Below are positions 11,649 to 23,400 of a DNA stretch of 64,000 bases, piece by piece (within the stretch, counting starts at the first letter, position 1; each line of letters opens with the position of its first letter). The notes under the pieces are model-generated. The model did not search any database, was not told the origin of the DNA, and saw nothing but the letters and a program-made list of their open reading frames with translations. The stretch comes from Agrostemma githago (lineage: Eukaryota > Streptophyta > Magnoliopsida > Caryophyllales > Caryophyllaceae): NCBI GenBank assembly GCA_958450325.1, contig OY288262.1, positions 12,559,081-12,623,080 on the forward strand, read 5' to 3'. Position numbers and translations under genes: made by a program.

Positions 11649-13135
11649 ATGACAAAAGAAGCCATTGATGAGTTGACAGCTTCGTTAGCCAAGCTACAAG
11701 ATCAACTGACACAGATGAGGCAGGACCAGATCTCCATCCTCACTCGGGTAAGCGCCGTGGAACAAGGAACTCCTAACAGTGGAGTTGATGATGACGGGCC
11801 GTTAGCTGAACTAGCCAGCGCGGTCCGCAAGCTGCAGGAACAGGTCCACACGACCACCAACAATACCATCCACACGGAGAATGCCCGTGCCTATTCACCC
11901 TTGACTGACGAATTGCCCTCTAACCTCAACTTAACGGGCCTGCCAATGTTCGATGGGACTGAAGACCCGGTACTCCATATCCGGGCTTTCAAGGAGTTTA
12001 TGGCTGTTAAGGGGGTCAAATTGACCATGTTCAAGCATCTCTTTGCTTCTTCCCTGGAAAAGCACCAAAAAGCCTGGTACTAAAGGCTTGATTCCAAGAA
12101 ATACAAAACTTGGGACGATGTCGCAACAGAATTTGCTCGTAACTATGCCGACAACACTGAGATCCAGACTACGATGCGTACTCTAGAAGTTATGGCCCAA
12201 AAGCCCAAAGAAGGTTTCACTAAATACCTTCAAAGGTGGAGGGCCGAAAGCGTGGAGCTGGTTGACAAGCCTAGCGAAAAGGTGCTAGTGGAGGCCTTCG
12301 TGAAAAATCTTCTCCCATCGTACCGGATCCATATCCGGTATGCTGTTATACCCAATTTCGCCACTTTAACCGAGATGGGTACGAGAATCGAAGACGACTT
12401 GAGGATAGAGAGCCTTACTAAGTCCTCTACTAAGGGATATCAAGGAGCCAGTTCGTCCTCTGGCAAGCCCGCAACTACAACTGCGGCCCGTAGCATCTTT
12501 GACGAGGTTAATCTACTAGATACCTCGACCAGAAAGAACACTCCGACTCGAGTATTCACTGACATAGGGACTACCTATGCTCACGCCTTACAAAGGTTAT
12601 CTTCTAAGGGCCTGATCCAACAGATAGGCCCGACTCCGGAAGTTCCCGTCGAATAACGATCCAAGAGCTATAACATCCAGGCCTATTGTCATTATCACCG
12701 AGGCAACGGGCACGACACTGAGAAATGCTGGAAATTGAAGCATCTCATTCAGGATTTAATCGAAAGTGGGAAGATAACGCTACCCAGTGATAAGCCGAGT
12801 AATAAAAATAACCCCCTTGGTACTCACGTCATTTTTACTGGAGAAGTGATCGACTGTTCTTATCTCATTTCCCCTTCATTCCCCAAATCAACGGGATATG
12901 GAATGATGATGAAGATGACTTTTACCTGGCTAAGGGGGAAGCTGTCCCCATCACCGTCGAAGAAATCCGGAGGGCTAAAACCAAGGCCCTGGTCGGCACA
13001 CACGTCATCACAGCCAGTCTTTCTGCCCCGGGAACCGTCACTGAACCTCCCAGGGCGGAACCTGCATTCGAAGAACCAAATGCTGACACGGCCCTAGTCA
13101 GACAGCTAAAGAGGGTCTGGACCGATCTTACCATA
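11649..13135 (+). pseudogene. gag: gag of element A, broken
   Basis: Capsid and nucleocapsid polyprotein region of a Tat element. The ATG at 11649 aligns with the gag starts of B and C. A coiled-coil N-terminus comes first, then the retrotransposon gag domain (FKEFMAVKGV to EVMAQKPKEGF and VEAFVKNLLPSYR), then the modified zinc finger YCHYH..GHDTEKC near 12680-12730. Breaks are a TAA at 12081-12083 (a Tyr codon in relatives), a TAA at 12654-12656 (CAA in B) and a frameshift near 12880, where the IPQINGIW motif is lost. The zinc-finger segment continues into the protease frame. Confidence 0.85.
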
Positions 13136-13144
13136 TGGCAGCTT

Positions 13145-14383
13145 TTGGTTAGTTCTCAAGAGCATCGGGCAGAACTTACTAAGGCTCTCGATGAAATCAA
13201 GGTTGACTCGTTGGTTACTCCCACTGAAATGGTAGCCACTATTTTGCCTCACCTTAAAGGCAAGTCCAAGGGAGAAGGCCAACTTATCACCTTCTCCGAG
13301 TCCGACCTTCCACCGTTTGGGGCTACCCATAACTTGGCCATATACATCACGGTGATCTGCCTGGGCAAATATCTCCCCATGACCCTAATTGATGACGGGT
13401 CCGCTGTAAATGTCCTTCCTTTAAGGACTGCTAAGGCCCTCGGCATTACCGAGGCTGATTACCTTCCGACCGCACAAACTATTCAGGCTTTCGACGGAAG
13501 CCCAAAATCAGTCGCTGGGGTCGTTAAGCTAACGATCATAACAGGCCTGATCGAGAAAGAGCAAGAATTCCAGGTGATCGATGTCACCTCATCTTTCAAA
13601 ATGCTACTTGGAAGGCCCTGGATCCACGCGGTCAAAGCTGTATCCTCCACTCTCCACAGGAAGGTCAAGTTACCTTTACAAGACGGGGTCATCACTCTTA
13701 AAGCTACCCCCATAGCCGTGTCGAGCTGCAACGCGGCAGGCCCAACCAACCCGCGAGGTTTCAATTTCGTGGGAATGCTCGGGGAAGAATATCTTTTTCA
13801 GCCCTATTTCACTACTAGCATCAACACGATGCTGCAAAACTTGGGCTACCTGCCGGGGGCTACTTCGAGGCCCGATCTCCCGGCTGTCAAGATCGTCGAG
13901 GTCCTGAATGACGGAGAGTCTCGGTTCGGTTTAGGTTACACCATGACCCAGGGAGATATGAACCCAACAAACATAATCAAGTTTGTCACTCCGGTGTTCG
14001 GAGCCATTGAAATGGGCCTTTATCAGCCCACTACCTCGTATCCCGAGACCAAATTGGCTCGGGAATGCAATTTCATCCCGGATGATATCTTTGCCCTCAT
14101 CCAGGCCGAATCGAAGGAAGATTCAAACCCTACCGAGCCCATGCTAGGGCTTCTGTTCGGGAAGGATAAGATCATTCCGACCCCCAAGGAAGAGCTGGTA
14201 AGCCTAATCCTTCGCAGCAACGAGTTCGATCCAACCAAGCTGATCTCTGAAGTTGGTGCTAACACCGAAAAAAGGGCTTGGAGAAAGGCGATCAAGTGGA
14301 CCGACAACGAGGGACGAATTTACAAGCTCACTACTGGTGAAGGGGATATGCGGGACGCTGAGTCCAAGTCTGAGTCAGAGTAA
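13145..14383 (+). pseudogene. protease and linker of element A, truncated at acidic repeat
   Basis: An open stretch of 412 codons. The aspartic protease active site reads LIDDGSAVNVLP (about 13386-13420), and GRPWIHA follows near 13610. The linker domain (NFVGMLGEEYLFQPYF) continues to the SE-repeat SKSESE, where TAA ends the frame at 14381-14383. Compared with the orphan fragment at 3308-4917, about 450 bp is missing between the acidic repeat and the RT, and the deletion starts inside that repeat. The retained part is nearly identical to the orphan fragment. Confidence 0.85.
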
Positions 14384-14386
14384 GAG

Positions 14387-17300
14387 ACGTCTTCGCATGG
14401 TCCTATAAGGACATGTCGGGAATAGACCGGGAGATAGCCGAACACCGTATACCCATCAGAGACGGGTGTAAGCCGGTAAAACAAAAACTCCGAAGAATGA
14501 GGCCCGAATGGTCTCTCAAAGTCAAAGAAGAAGTCGACAAACAATTCAAAGCGGGCTTTATTCAAGTGTCTGAATATCCAGACTGGGTTGCAAACATCGT
14601 AACACTACCCAAGAAAGACGGCAAGGTACGTGTTTGTGTAGCTTTTCGGGACCTTAATATGGCCAGCCAAAAAGACGATTTCCCGTTGCCACACATCGAT
14701 ATACTGGTAGATAACACGGTCGATCACGCCCTTCTATCATTCATGGACGGGTAAGCCGGATACAATCAAATCAAAATGGCAAAAGAGGACATGAGTAACA
14801 CCACCTTCACTACGCCTTGGGGTACTTACTGTTACACCGTTATGCCATTTGGGCTTATCAATGCTGGTGCCACCTATCAGCGTACCGCCACTACCCTATC
14901 ACATGATATGATGCACAAGGAAGTGGAGGTCTACGTGGACGACATGATCGTTAAGTCCAAAGATCGAAGCGGGCACATCACGGCCCTAAGAAAATTCTTC
15001 ACCCGACTACGCAAGTACAACATGAGGTTAAACCCTCAAAAATGCAGTTTTGGGGTAACATCGGGCAAGCTAATGGGCCATATCGTTAGCCAACGCGGCA
15101 TCGAGATTGACCCAGCCAAAATCAAGGCCATTACCGAGATGCAGCCGCCCAAAACCGAAAAGGAGATAAGGGGGTTTCTCGGAAAAGTCCAATATATCAG
15201 CCGTTTTATTTCAAAGCTAACCATGGTATGTGAGCCCATTTTCAAGAAACTGAAAATAGGAGAACGGGTGCTGTGGGACGATAAATGTCAAATGGCTTTC
15301 GATAAAATCAAGGAAATTCTGTCTTCGCCGCCAGTATTAATGCCACCTCAACCTGGTCTACCTTTGTCGTTATACCTAACAACGACCGAGACAGCCATGG
15401 GGGCTATGCTGGCCCAGACGGTCGATTTGGAAGAACGGGCTATTTACTACATCAGTAAAAGTTCCTAGAGTACGAGTATAAATATACAATGCTCGAAAAG
15501 ACGTGCCTAGCTATAGTTTGGGCCACTAAAAAGCTTCAACACTACATGTTCAGTCACGAGGTACATGTTCTGTCCAAAATGGATCCTATCAAGTACCTAT
15601 TCGAGAAGCCCATCCTCAATGGCAGGATATCCAGATGGACCTTAATGTTAGCTGAGTTCGACCTCAAGTTCGTACCATTAAAAGCCATCAAAGGTCGGGT
15701 AGTAGCCGAGTTCCTTGCTGATAGTCCAGTACCTGAAGAAGGACATACTGATACTTGGGCCTTTCCGGATGAAGATATATTCCGTACTAACACCAAAACA
15801 TGGGATTTAAATTTTGATGGGGCGTCCAACTTCCGAGGATTTGGGGTCGGGATTTTGCTGATCTCACCACAATGAGAGCAAACCCCGTTATCCATAAAAT
15901 TGGACTTTGATGTGACTAACAATGAAGCTGAATATGAAGCATGCATTCACGGGCTGCAAGCAGCCGCTGATTTAGGAGTAACAAACCTCTGGGTCCACGG
16001 TGACTCATCTTTAGTCATCAATCAAGCTCTCCAAAAATGGAAAACTCGGAACGCCAATCTCGTAGCTTACCAAGCGCGAGTAAAGGTTCTCGAAAAGCAG
16101 TTCCAAAAGGTGGAATACATCTATCTACCTCGGGAAGAAAACCAGTTTGCGGATGCGCTTCCAAATTGGCATCTTTACTGAATATCCCGGAGCACCTGAC
16201 CAGCATCCCGATTTGCGTCGAAAGACGGTCCGAGCCGGCATATATCAACGCTATCCAAGATATCGAAATAACTAATCCGGAACATTGGTGCCAGGCTGTT
16301 CTGACCTACCTAACGTCGGGAGAATATCCTCCGGGATCTGAAAACCGGGCCAAGAAAGCCCTACGCAGGTGGGCCACCCAGTTCATCCGCACAGACGACG
16401 GACAGTTATACAAAAAGACAGCACAGGGGGCTTTACTCCTATGCATCGACAAAACGCAGGCTGAAAAGGTCATGGCCGAAGTACACGATGGTGAAAACGG
16501 TCCGCATATGAACGCCCATATGCTAGCCCGAAAAATCACGAGACTTGGGTATTATTGGAATAGCATGGAAACCGACTGCTAGTTATATGTCAAACACTGT
16601 CATAATTGTCATATTTTTGCCAACATTCAGCATATGCCGTCGTCCCTATTATATACTATGACATCACCATGGCCATTTTCGACATGGGGAATTGATATAA
16701 TTGGGAAGGTGAACCCTTCCGGGACAGGGGGGGTCACTGTTTCACTTTAGTGGCTATCGACTATTTCACCAAATGGGTTGAAGCCGAGTCATATTGGATT
16801 TTGAATGCCAAGCATGTGGCCAAATTCATCCAAGATAAGATTATATGTCGATACGGGATCCCGCACGAGTTCATCAGTGATCACGGGACCCATTTCCAAG
16901 CTGAAACCGCTACTTTACTGGAAAAATATAAAATTCAAAGACATACATCTTCGCCTTACCGTCCCCAAACAAATGAAGCGATAGAGGTAGCCAACAAGAC
17001 GATTGTCACTATACTTAAAAAGATGGCTGAGAATTACCGGGACTGGCCGGACAAGATACCTTTCGCCTTATGGGGGTATCGGACGTCAATTCGCACCGCG
17101 ACTGGAGCAACTCCATACTATCTAACATATGTAATGGAAGTGGTCCAACCAGTCGAGCTAGAAGTATCATCCGTCCGGATTTTACTTGAAAGCCAGGTGC
17201 CCGAAGCAGATTGGGTTCAAACCCGATACGATTCGTTGATTCTTTTGGACGAACGACGATCTCGGGCCATTAACAATATCCAGATATACCAGAAAAGGAT

Positions 17301-17538
17301 ACAACGGGCTTTCAACAAAAGAGTTAGGCCCAGAAATATCAAAGAGGGCGATCTAGTCCTAAAATCTATCCGGGCCTTGCTACCAGTCGACCCAAGAGAG
17401 AAGTTCAAACCCAATTGGGCTGGACAGTATCTAGTAAAGAAGGTTTTATCAGGAGGAGCGGTAATGATGACGAACTTGGACGGGAACGAATTCGTCAACC
17501 CAACCAACTTGGACCAGTTGAAACGCTACTACCCCTAA
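14387..17538 (+). pseudogene. pol: RT, RNase H, archaeal-type RNase H and integrase of element A, broken
   Basis: Order of domains: RT (KQKLRRMRPEWS onward, with YVDD at 14932-14943), native RNase H (LYLTTTETAMGAM near 15370), archaeal-type RNase H (NFDGASN near 15810, then NNEAEYEA and VHGDSS), the integrase zinc finger (near 16490-16610), the integrase core (SDHGTHF near 16880) and a C-terminal module with NPTNLDQLKRYYP. Breaks are a TAA at 14752-14754 (Tyr in relatives), a frame change at about 15460, a TGA at 15873-15875, a frameshift near 16165, a TAG at 16580-16582 and a frameshift in a G run near 16727. The stop at 17536-17538 is the natural pol end. Its catalytic E region reads TNEAIEVANKT rather than TNGAVEAANKT. 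Confidence 0.88.
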
Positions 17539-17893
17539 ACCTTATCTCAATGTCATTTGCTAAAAGTTTATAAATTTTTTTATAAATTTTCAAAAAATCA
17601 TAAGCAAGTCAATAAGTTAGGATCACTTATTCTACTGTCGCACATCTCGAACTAATAGTCTGGATTTATATCGAAAAATTGCAAAATTCCATGTTGGAAC
17701 TACGTAGGCAGCCCCTCAAAAGGGTACAACCACTACAATAACGAAAAGACAGGAACGATTTTCACTAATATGTCTCTTATTAAAAAAAAACCGATAAACT
17801 CCGGAATTTCAAAAAATGCATCACACAAAAAGCAACAACAAAAAATCACACCACAAAAATAATAGTATTACTTAAAAAATAAAATTTAGGAGA
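17539..17893 (+). other. convergent intergenic region of element A
   Basis: This lies between the pol stop and the end of the antisense gene and matches the same region in B (28151-28520). It holds the conserved TACGTAGGCA..CCCCTCAAAAGGGTACAACC block, with a CCCCT..AGGGT-like inverted repeat, and A/T-rich strings with AATAAA-like sites on both strands. It may carry 3' ends of both transcripts. Confidence 0.55.
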
Positions 17894-17898
17894 CTATT
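17894..17898. repeat. TSD of element B, left copy (CTATT)
   Basis: CTATT here is repeated at 33611-33615. The A-derived sequence resumes after the second copy in the antisense gene. Confidence 0.9.
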
Positions 17899-18277
17899 TG
17901 TAGACACCCGCATTTTGCCTACTAGTGTCTATAACAGTTCCCAACAAACACCCGAGGATGATCGGACGCAAACGTGACTTAGCATACTCGAATATGGGCT
18001 CGGAATCAATAATATCCGACATGGACATTTAGCGGAGTACAAACCTCTCAAAACCAACCTCAAATTCAGGCTCAGTGGGTCGTTCCGAGTAAAATAAGAC
18101 TAATTTGGGCCAAAACCGACACCGGAAATAAAAACCATATTTTGGCAACCGGGTCAAAACCCGGTCAAAGACGAATCCGTCACATAAAACAGCCTGATGC
18201 GTTTCTAGAAAATTGCGCCCGATACAAAATTCAAAATCAATCAAAAGTCAACTCCTTCCCTATTTAGGCTCGTCAAC

Positions 18278-18402
18278 CTTATCCACTAGATCGAGTGGGT
18301 TGACCCACTCGGTCGAGTGGAGCCTCAAAAACCGGACCAGACCCGTTTTCAAAGGCACTCGATCGAGTGCACTAGGGCCACTCGATCGAGTGACCCTAGG
18401 TC
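18278..18402. repeat. upstream palindrome array, B 5' LTR
   Basis: Four copies of the CACTCGATCGAGTG palindrome, two exact and two with one changed base, arranged as two pairs just upstream of the TATA box. Confidence 0.85.
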
Positions 18403-18416
18403 GTGGGGGTAAACTC

Positions 18417-18424
18417 TATAAATA
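18417..18424 (+). promoter_or_regulatory. TATA box of B 5' LTR
   Basis: TATAAATA lies about 15 bp after the last palindrome and is matched by 31527-31534 in the 3' LTR. It is the likely core promoter of the element RNA. Confidence 0.75.
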
Positions 18425-19307
18425 CCGCCACAAACCCTTCTCATTTTTCAGTTTTGTGAAATGCTAAAAAACCCTACATTTCTACTGTAAAGCCCTACAC
18501 AACACTACAGTACAATCCTTACCGATCCTAAGCCAAAAAACGAGTCTTTGTCCCTCAAAAAACCGACAAAATCCACCCATACACACACAAACCATAACTT
18601 GCATACATCCTCGATACTCCGGCGTCCCCGTCACTATTACGAGTCCATTTTTGAGGCCTCTACTAAGCATGTATGTTGAGGGTGTCATAAACCCCGTCTC
18701 AATCTTTATTACTTCGTTTTTATTTACATTTTCGCATTTTATGTCATAATTATATTAGTATAGTAACGCTAACACTAACGTTTTGTACTTCTTGCATTTT
18801 CGATTTCTTTTTTACTACTAACATTATATACCGTGTACATATATAATAGTATTAAAACTCGGATCTGAACACGTTTGACTACGACGTCCATTTAAGGTCC
18901 GTTTAATCCCTTTACGAGCAACGACGGAGGTGGCACCCTTTCGAGGAGCGCCGCCACAATGTACTCAAGGGCGTAACGCGATCATGGTCATTCGTAGTTG
19001 AACGCGTATGGATCCAATTCTAAGACTAGTACGGAACGCGTTGACACGAAAACCGACATCACATAATCCGAAAGGATTATTATCGATGTCGTGACGTAGA
19101 GGGACCCAATTTCTTCACTAGTCAAAATTTTCAATCTAACGACAACATTTTTCATAAAATTCCGATAACGGTATTATAATCGTATAAACACACGATTATA
19201 GTACCGGAGGCCGAGTTAAATTTAAATCGTGTGATATTTTTATTTAACTCAGCCAACCATCGATTTTTAAACATAAAAACAATACGAGCCATGCCTCGTA
19301 CAGGTGC

Positions 19308-19420
19308 CACTCGACCGAGTACCATAGGCTACTCGATCGAGTAGCACTCCAAATCCTGGGCAGTAGCCTCCTCGAGGACACACTCGACCGAGTCAGACCA
19401 CGACTCGATCGAGTGGGTCC
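19308..19420. repeat. downstream palindrome cassette, B 5' LTR
   Basis: Pairs of CTCGACCGAG and CTCGATCGAG palindromes flank a spacer reading GGCAGTAGCC (complement GGCTACTGCC). The same cassette, in the same orientation relative to the element, lies in the intron of the antisense gene at 29486-29592. Confidence 0.85.
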
Positions 19421-20504
19421 TGTAGCCCAGAAAACCGAGAGCTTTTTTTTTGTCATTCGAGCCTCGTTTTTTTTTTACGACTTAGTCGTAGCGTGCAAAT
19501 TCAATCACGTAATTCCATTTTCCAAAACCATGCATGTCACTACACTTAAAATGACATTGATCGACGGTCTCGCACTATTAATTTTGTGTCAACGACTCTT
19601 TAGTCATATCCGACACATGATTAATTTAGACTCCATTCCTCGAGGTGATAAGCCGGGACAAGGAATCGAGATTCGGGATCGGGCTAGAACCACGCCTAGG
19701 TCCCAAATCTCCGTCCTTTGATTGGTGCACAATATAATGTGTATCTAATCGAAGTTCGTCCAATTGCACAACTTACGGTCTAGTTTGTATTTACTATATA
19801 CGTGTCCTTTTCGAGTCATTTATCTACTTATCGCTTCTTTTATTTTCCGTTTACACTATTTTATTGTTGTAATTTTTGTATTGGCCGGGTTGTATTTCCG
19901 CCCATGTAATTTGTAACTTATTTACGAGCTTTGTTTATTTGGATGTTTATCGCTTTATTAATGAATCTCGCATGCTAAATAACTTCGACAATAGTTAGAT
20001 GCATTAAATGACGTAGTTAACCAATAACTCACATGCTTAGCACGAAAATGCTGTTTGCATATCATTTAGTCGTTTTACTAGCGCGCGTACACGAACACGA
20101 TCGATGTTTTAGTAGAGGCCGCCATGTGCGGGCGTGGTTGGGTGTCCTTAGTGGGCTTCCCAACACGTACCCTCACCCCTTACTCAGAACCTCGGTTTCC
20201 GGATGCCCGAAACCGTCGGCGCACGAGAGCCATTCTATACACGATTACCGGTGCAGATGGTATCGGTATTGTAATGCAAAGGGACGAGCCCCATAAACTC
20301 TTTAATCGAAATGGGCCATACTTTGTGTACAGCCCATGCCGACATAGAGTGGGCTCGAATGGTTCCGAATAACCACAAAATTCGGTGGCGACTCCATCTT
20401 TGACTTAAATTTCGAACCCGAGAACAGTCTTACCACGAGATTCATTCGCCTACCCAAACCCGCGCGTGGCCGCTTCGGGGTGGACCTACGTCATGTCCAC
20501 AATT

Positions 20505-20523
20505 TGGCGACTCCGCTGGGGAT
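20505..20523 (+). promoter_or_regulatory. primer binding site, tRNA-Arg type (element B)
   Basis: TGGCGACTCCGCTGGGGAT starts three bases after the LTR end and is complementary to the 3' end of tRNA-Arg(ACG). Confidence 0.93.
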
Positions 20524-21753
20524 ACCTGATGTACCACATGTCGTTGGGGTTCCTAGGGTGAGACTCGAAGAGAAATCGTTCGTATATTAATGTGCGCGCA
20601 TTAGTTTAATGATTCATGCATAACCCATTTTGCCCGGGCCGGTTACTTGTGACCGACGTCCCACTATACCGCGGTGCATTTCTACATGGGTGCGATAAAG
20701 ACTTCGATGGTGGAACTCGTATGGGTTTTGCGGCTTGTCCTAAGACCAACTCGGCTTACGGAGTCCGTCCAGATGTACGAGAAAGCCATCGTTGTTGGTA
20801 TAGACCCTTTTTGACCGACCGACACTTAGCGTAATGCATACATAAGCGTCGTTATAATGCTTGTTTGACTACGTGCTGCTTGGTTTCCGTGTCATTTTTC
20901 AAAAAACCGTCATTTCAAAATTGCATTTTCCAAAAAAAAAAAAACTACATTTCGAAAGAACCCGAAATATTGTCCGTTTCGGAAACCATCTTTTCCAAAA
21001 AACCAAAATTTTGAAAAACCCGAAATGCTGTCCGTTTCGGGATTCGTCTTTTTCCAAATATCCAATTTTCAAAATTCGAAATGCCGCCGAAATTTAGGAT
21101 CAACGATTTGACTCAAAATATCCTTTTCTTTAGTCGGCATGCTGCCCGTTTTGACTTTTCGAATTTTCACCCCGCACCACCTTGATTTTCTGAATTTTCA
21201 AAATTCTAATCTCGTTTTTCGAAATTCCGTTTTCAGTTTTCAAACTTTCGGAAATTCGCTCATTTGCGCATTCAATTTCAAATATCAAACATCCAACTTT
21301 CCTAAAATAAATCTTCCTTATTATAGGACCTATCGTTTATTCGTGTGTCGGGTCTTTGCATAGTATGTCGAAGGTTTATAGAGTCGAAACTCCGTCGATC
21401 TTAGACCACGAGTTTCCCCCTTTCCCGAGTCCGCCTTATTTGTCAAGGCACGACCAACCCGCGTAGGGCATTCCCCTACCAAGGAAAGTCCGTCTATACA
21501 CTCGAGCCAAAAAATCTGGGGAAAAGTCTCACGTGGACCTTCCTTCGAACGGGACTAGGCCCACGAAACCGAGTCCTAAGGAAGTCATACCACCCACGAG
21601 TCATCCGTCTAGGTGTCCTCCTCGAGTCTTTTTCACTTAGTCTTTCCTTTTGTCGCTCGGGATGTACTTTTTATGATTCCAAGATCTGGGTTCGGTTTCT
21701 GATTACACGGTGTTCTTACAGACAGGCCGCCGTCAACAAGACACACCCGCAAA
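20524..21753 (+). other. 5' leader of element B with tandem repeats
   Basis: Untranslated leader. Between about 20940 and 21100 an imperfect unit of roughly 60-70 bp repeats, each with a CGAAAT..TGTCCGTTTCGG core, and the core itself is a partial inverted repeat (CCGAAA..TTTCGG). The acceptor-like TTCTTACAG at 21712-21720 precedes the gag ATG by about 34 bases. Confidence 0.7.
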
Positions 21754-23400
21754 ATGGAAGCAGCTCTGAACAATCTGAAGACCTCTGTGGACGCCATGGT
21801 CGTCAAACAGACCGACATTGAAGCTCAACTGACTGAAATGAAGGCTGGTCAAGTGGCTATCGTTGCTCGTATGGCTGCAGTGGAGCAAAGGACTCCTAAT
21901 ACCGAGACCAATGGGTCTCTGACTGAGCTACTTAGTGCGGTTCACCGACTAGAGGAACAAGTTCACTTAGCTGGGAGTAAAAATATCCATCGGGAAAACA
22001 ACCGTGAGTATGCCCCGGTGAACGACAAGCTACCCCCAAACCTGAACCTCACCTGCTTACCCATGTTCGAGGGAACCGAAGACCCGTTACTACATGTACG
22101 AGCCTTCAAAGAATTCATGGCAATCAAGGGAGTAGATTCTACAATGTTCAAGAATCTCTTTGCTGCATCCCTTGAGAAGCACCCACGGGCCTGGTACTAC
22201 AGGCTAGACCCGAAGAAATACCTACTTGGGATGATGTGGCCACCGAGTTTGCTCGGAACTATGCCGACAACATCGAGATCCAAACTACAATGCGTTCTCT
22301 GGAGGTTATGGCCCAAGAGCCAAAGGAAGGTTTTACTAAGTACCTTCAACGCTGCAGGGCCGAGAGCGTGAAAATGGTCGATAAGCCCAGTGAAAAGACT
22401 CTGGTGGAGGCTTTCGTAAAAAATCTCCTCCCCTCCTACCGGGTTCACCTCCGGTACGCTGTCATACCTAATTTCACCACCCTTAGTGAAATTGGTATGA
22501 GGATCGAAGACGACCTGAGACTAGAGGGCCTCACTAAGGCCTCTAGCAAGGGATACCAAGGGGCTTCCTCTTCCACCACTAAGCCCCAAGCTGCAACCCG
22601 CAGCATTTTTGACGCGGTTAATCTACTGGATGCCCCATCTAAAAAGAACACCCCACCTTGGGTTTTCACTGATATAGGTACCACCTATACCTATGCCTTA
22701 CAAAGGCTATCCTCAAAAGGCCTAATCCAACCGATAGGCCCAACTCCTGAAGTTCCGGTCGAGCAACGCTCCAAGAACTACAATGCCCAGACCTATTGCC
22801 AATACAACCGAGGCAATGGGCATGATACCGAAATGTGCTGGAAGCTGAAGCATTTGATCCAGGACTTGATTGAGGGTGGTAAAATCCCGCTACCCGGAGA
22901 TAAGCCAAGTAACAAGGAGAATCCTTTCAGCTCCCATGCCATCTTTGCCGGGGAGGTGATTGATTGCTCTCACCTTATCTCTCCATTTATCCCGCAAGTG
23001 AACGGGATCTAGTTCGACGACGAGGACGATGTCTACCTCGCTAAAGGGGAAACTTTCCTTATCACCTCCGAGGAGATTCATAAGACTAAATCCCGAGTCT
23101 TAGCCAGTAACCACCTTGGCTGTCCCTATCAAGCCACTAGCTCTAGGGACACCCCTATCCCGACAACCGTCACTGAACCCCACAGGACGGAAGTCGCCCC
23201 TGAGGAGCCAAACGGCCCTCGTGAAGCAACTGAAGAAGACCCGAGTTGACCTCACCATATGGCAACTCTTAGTTAGCTCACAAGAACATCGAGAAGCACT
23301 CACTAAGGCTCTCGATCAAATCAAGATCGACTCTCTGGTTACCCCCGCTGAAATGGTAGCCACGATCCTGCCCCACCTGAAGGGCAAAACTTAGGAAGAA
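21754..23400 (+). pseudogene. gag: gag of element B, broken
   Basis: The ATG at 21754 opens a coiled-coil N-terminus (LNNLKTSVDAMVVKQTD), then the gag domain and the zinc finger YCQYNRGNGHDTEMC near 22793-22835. In that finger the usual His of CQYH is replaced by Asn. A 1-bp loss near 22220 shifts the frame after LDPKKY. A TAG at 23010-23012 replaces a Trp codon and another TAG at 23392-23394 replaces Lys. It cannot make a full Gag. Confidence 0.85.

Larger units (their letters stand above)
17899..20501 (+). repeat. 5' LTR of element B
   Basis: It begins TGTAGACACCCGCATTTTG and ends CATGTCCACA, 2603 bp. It contains an upstream palindrome array (18278-18402), a TATA box (18417-18424), the conserved CATGTATGTTGAGGGTGT block near 18667, a second palindrome array (19308-19420) and a GC-rich U5 end. 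The first 420 bp differ from the 3' LTR noticeably more than the remainder. Confidence 0.93.
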
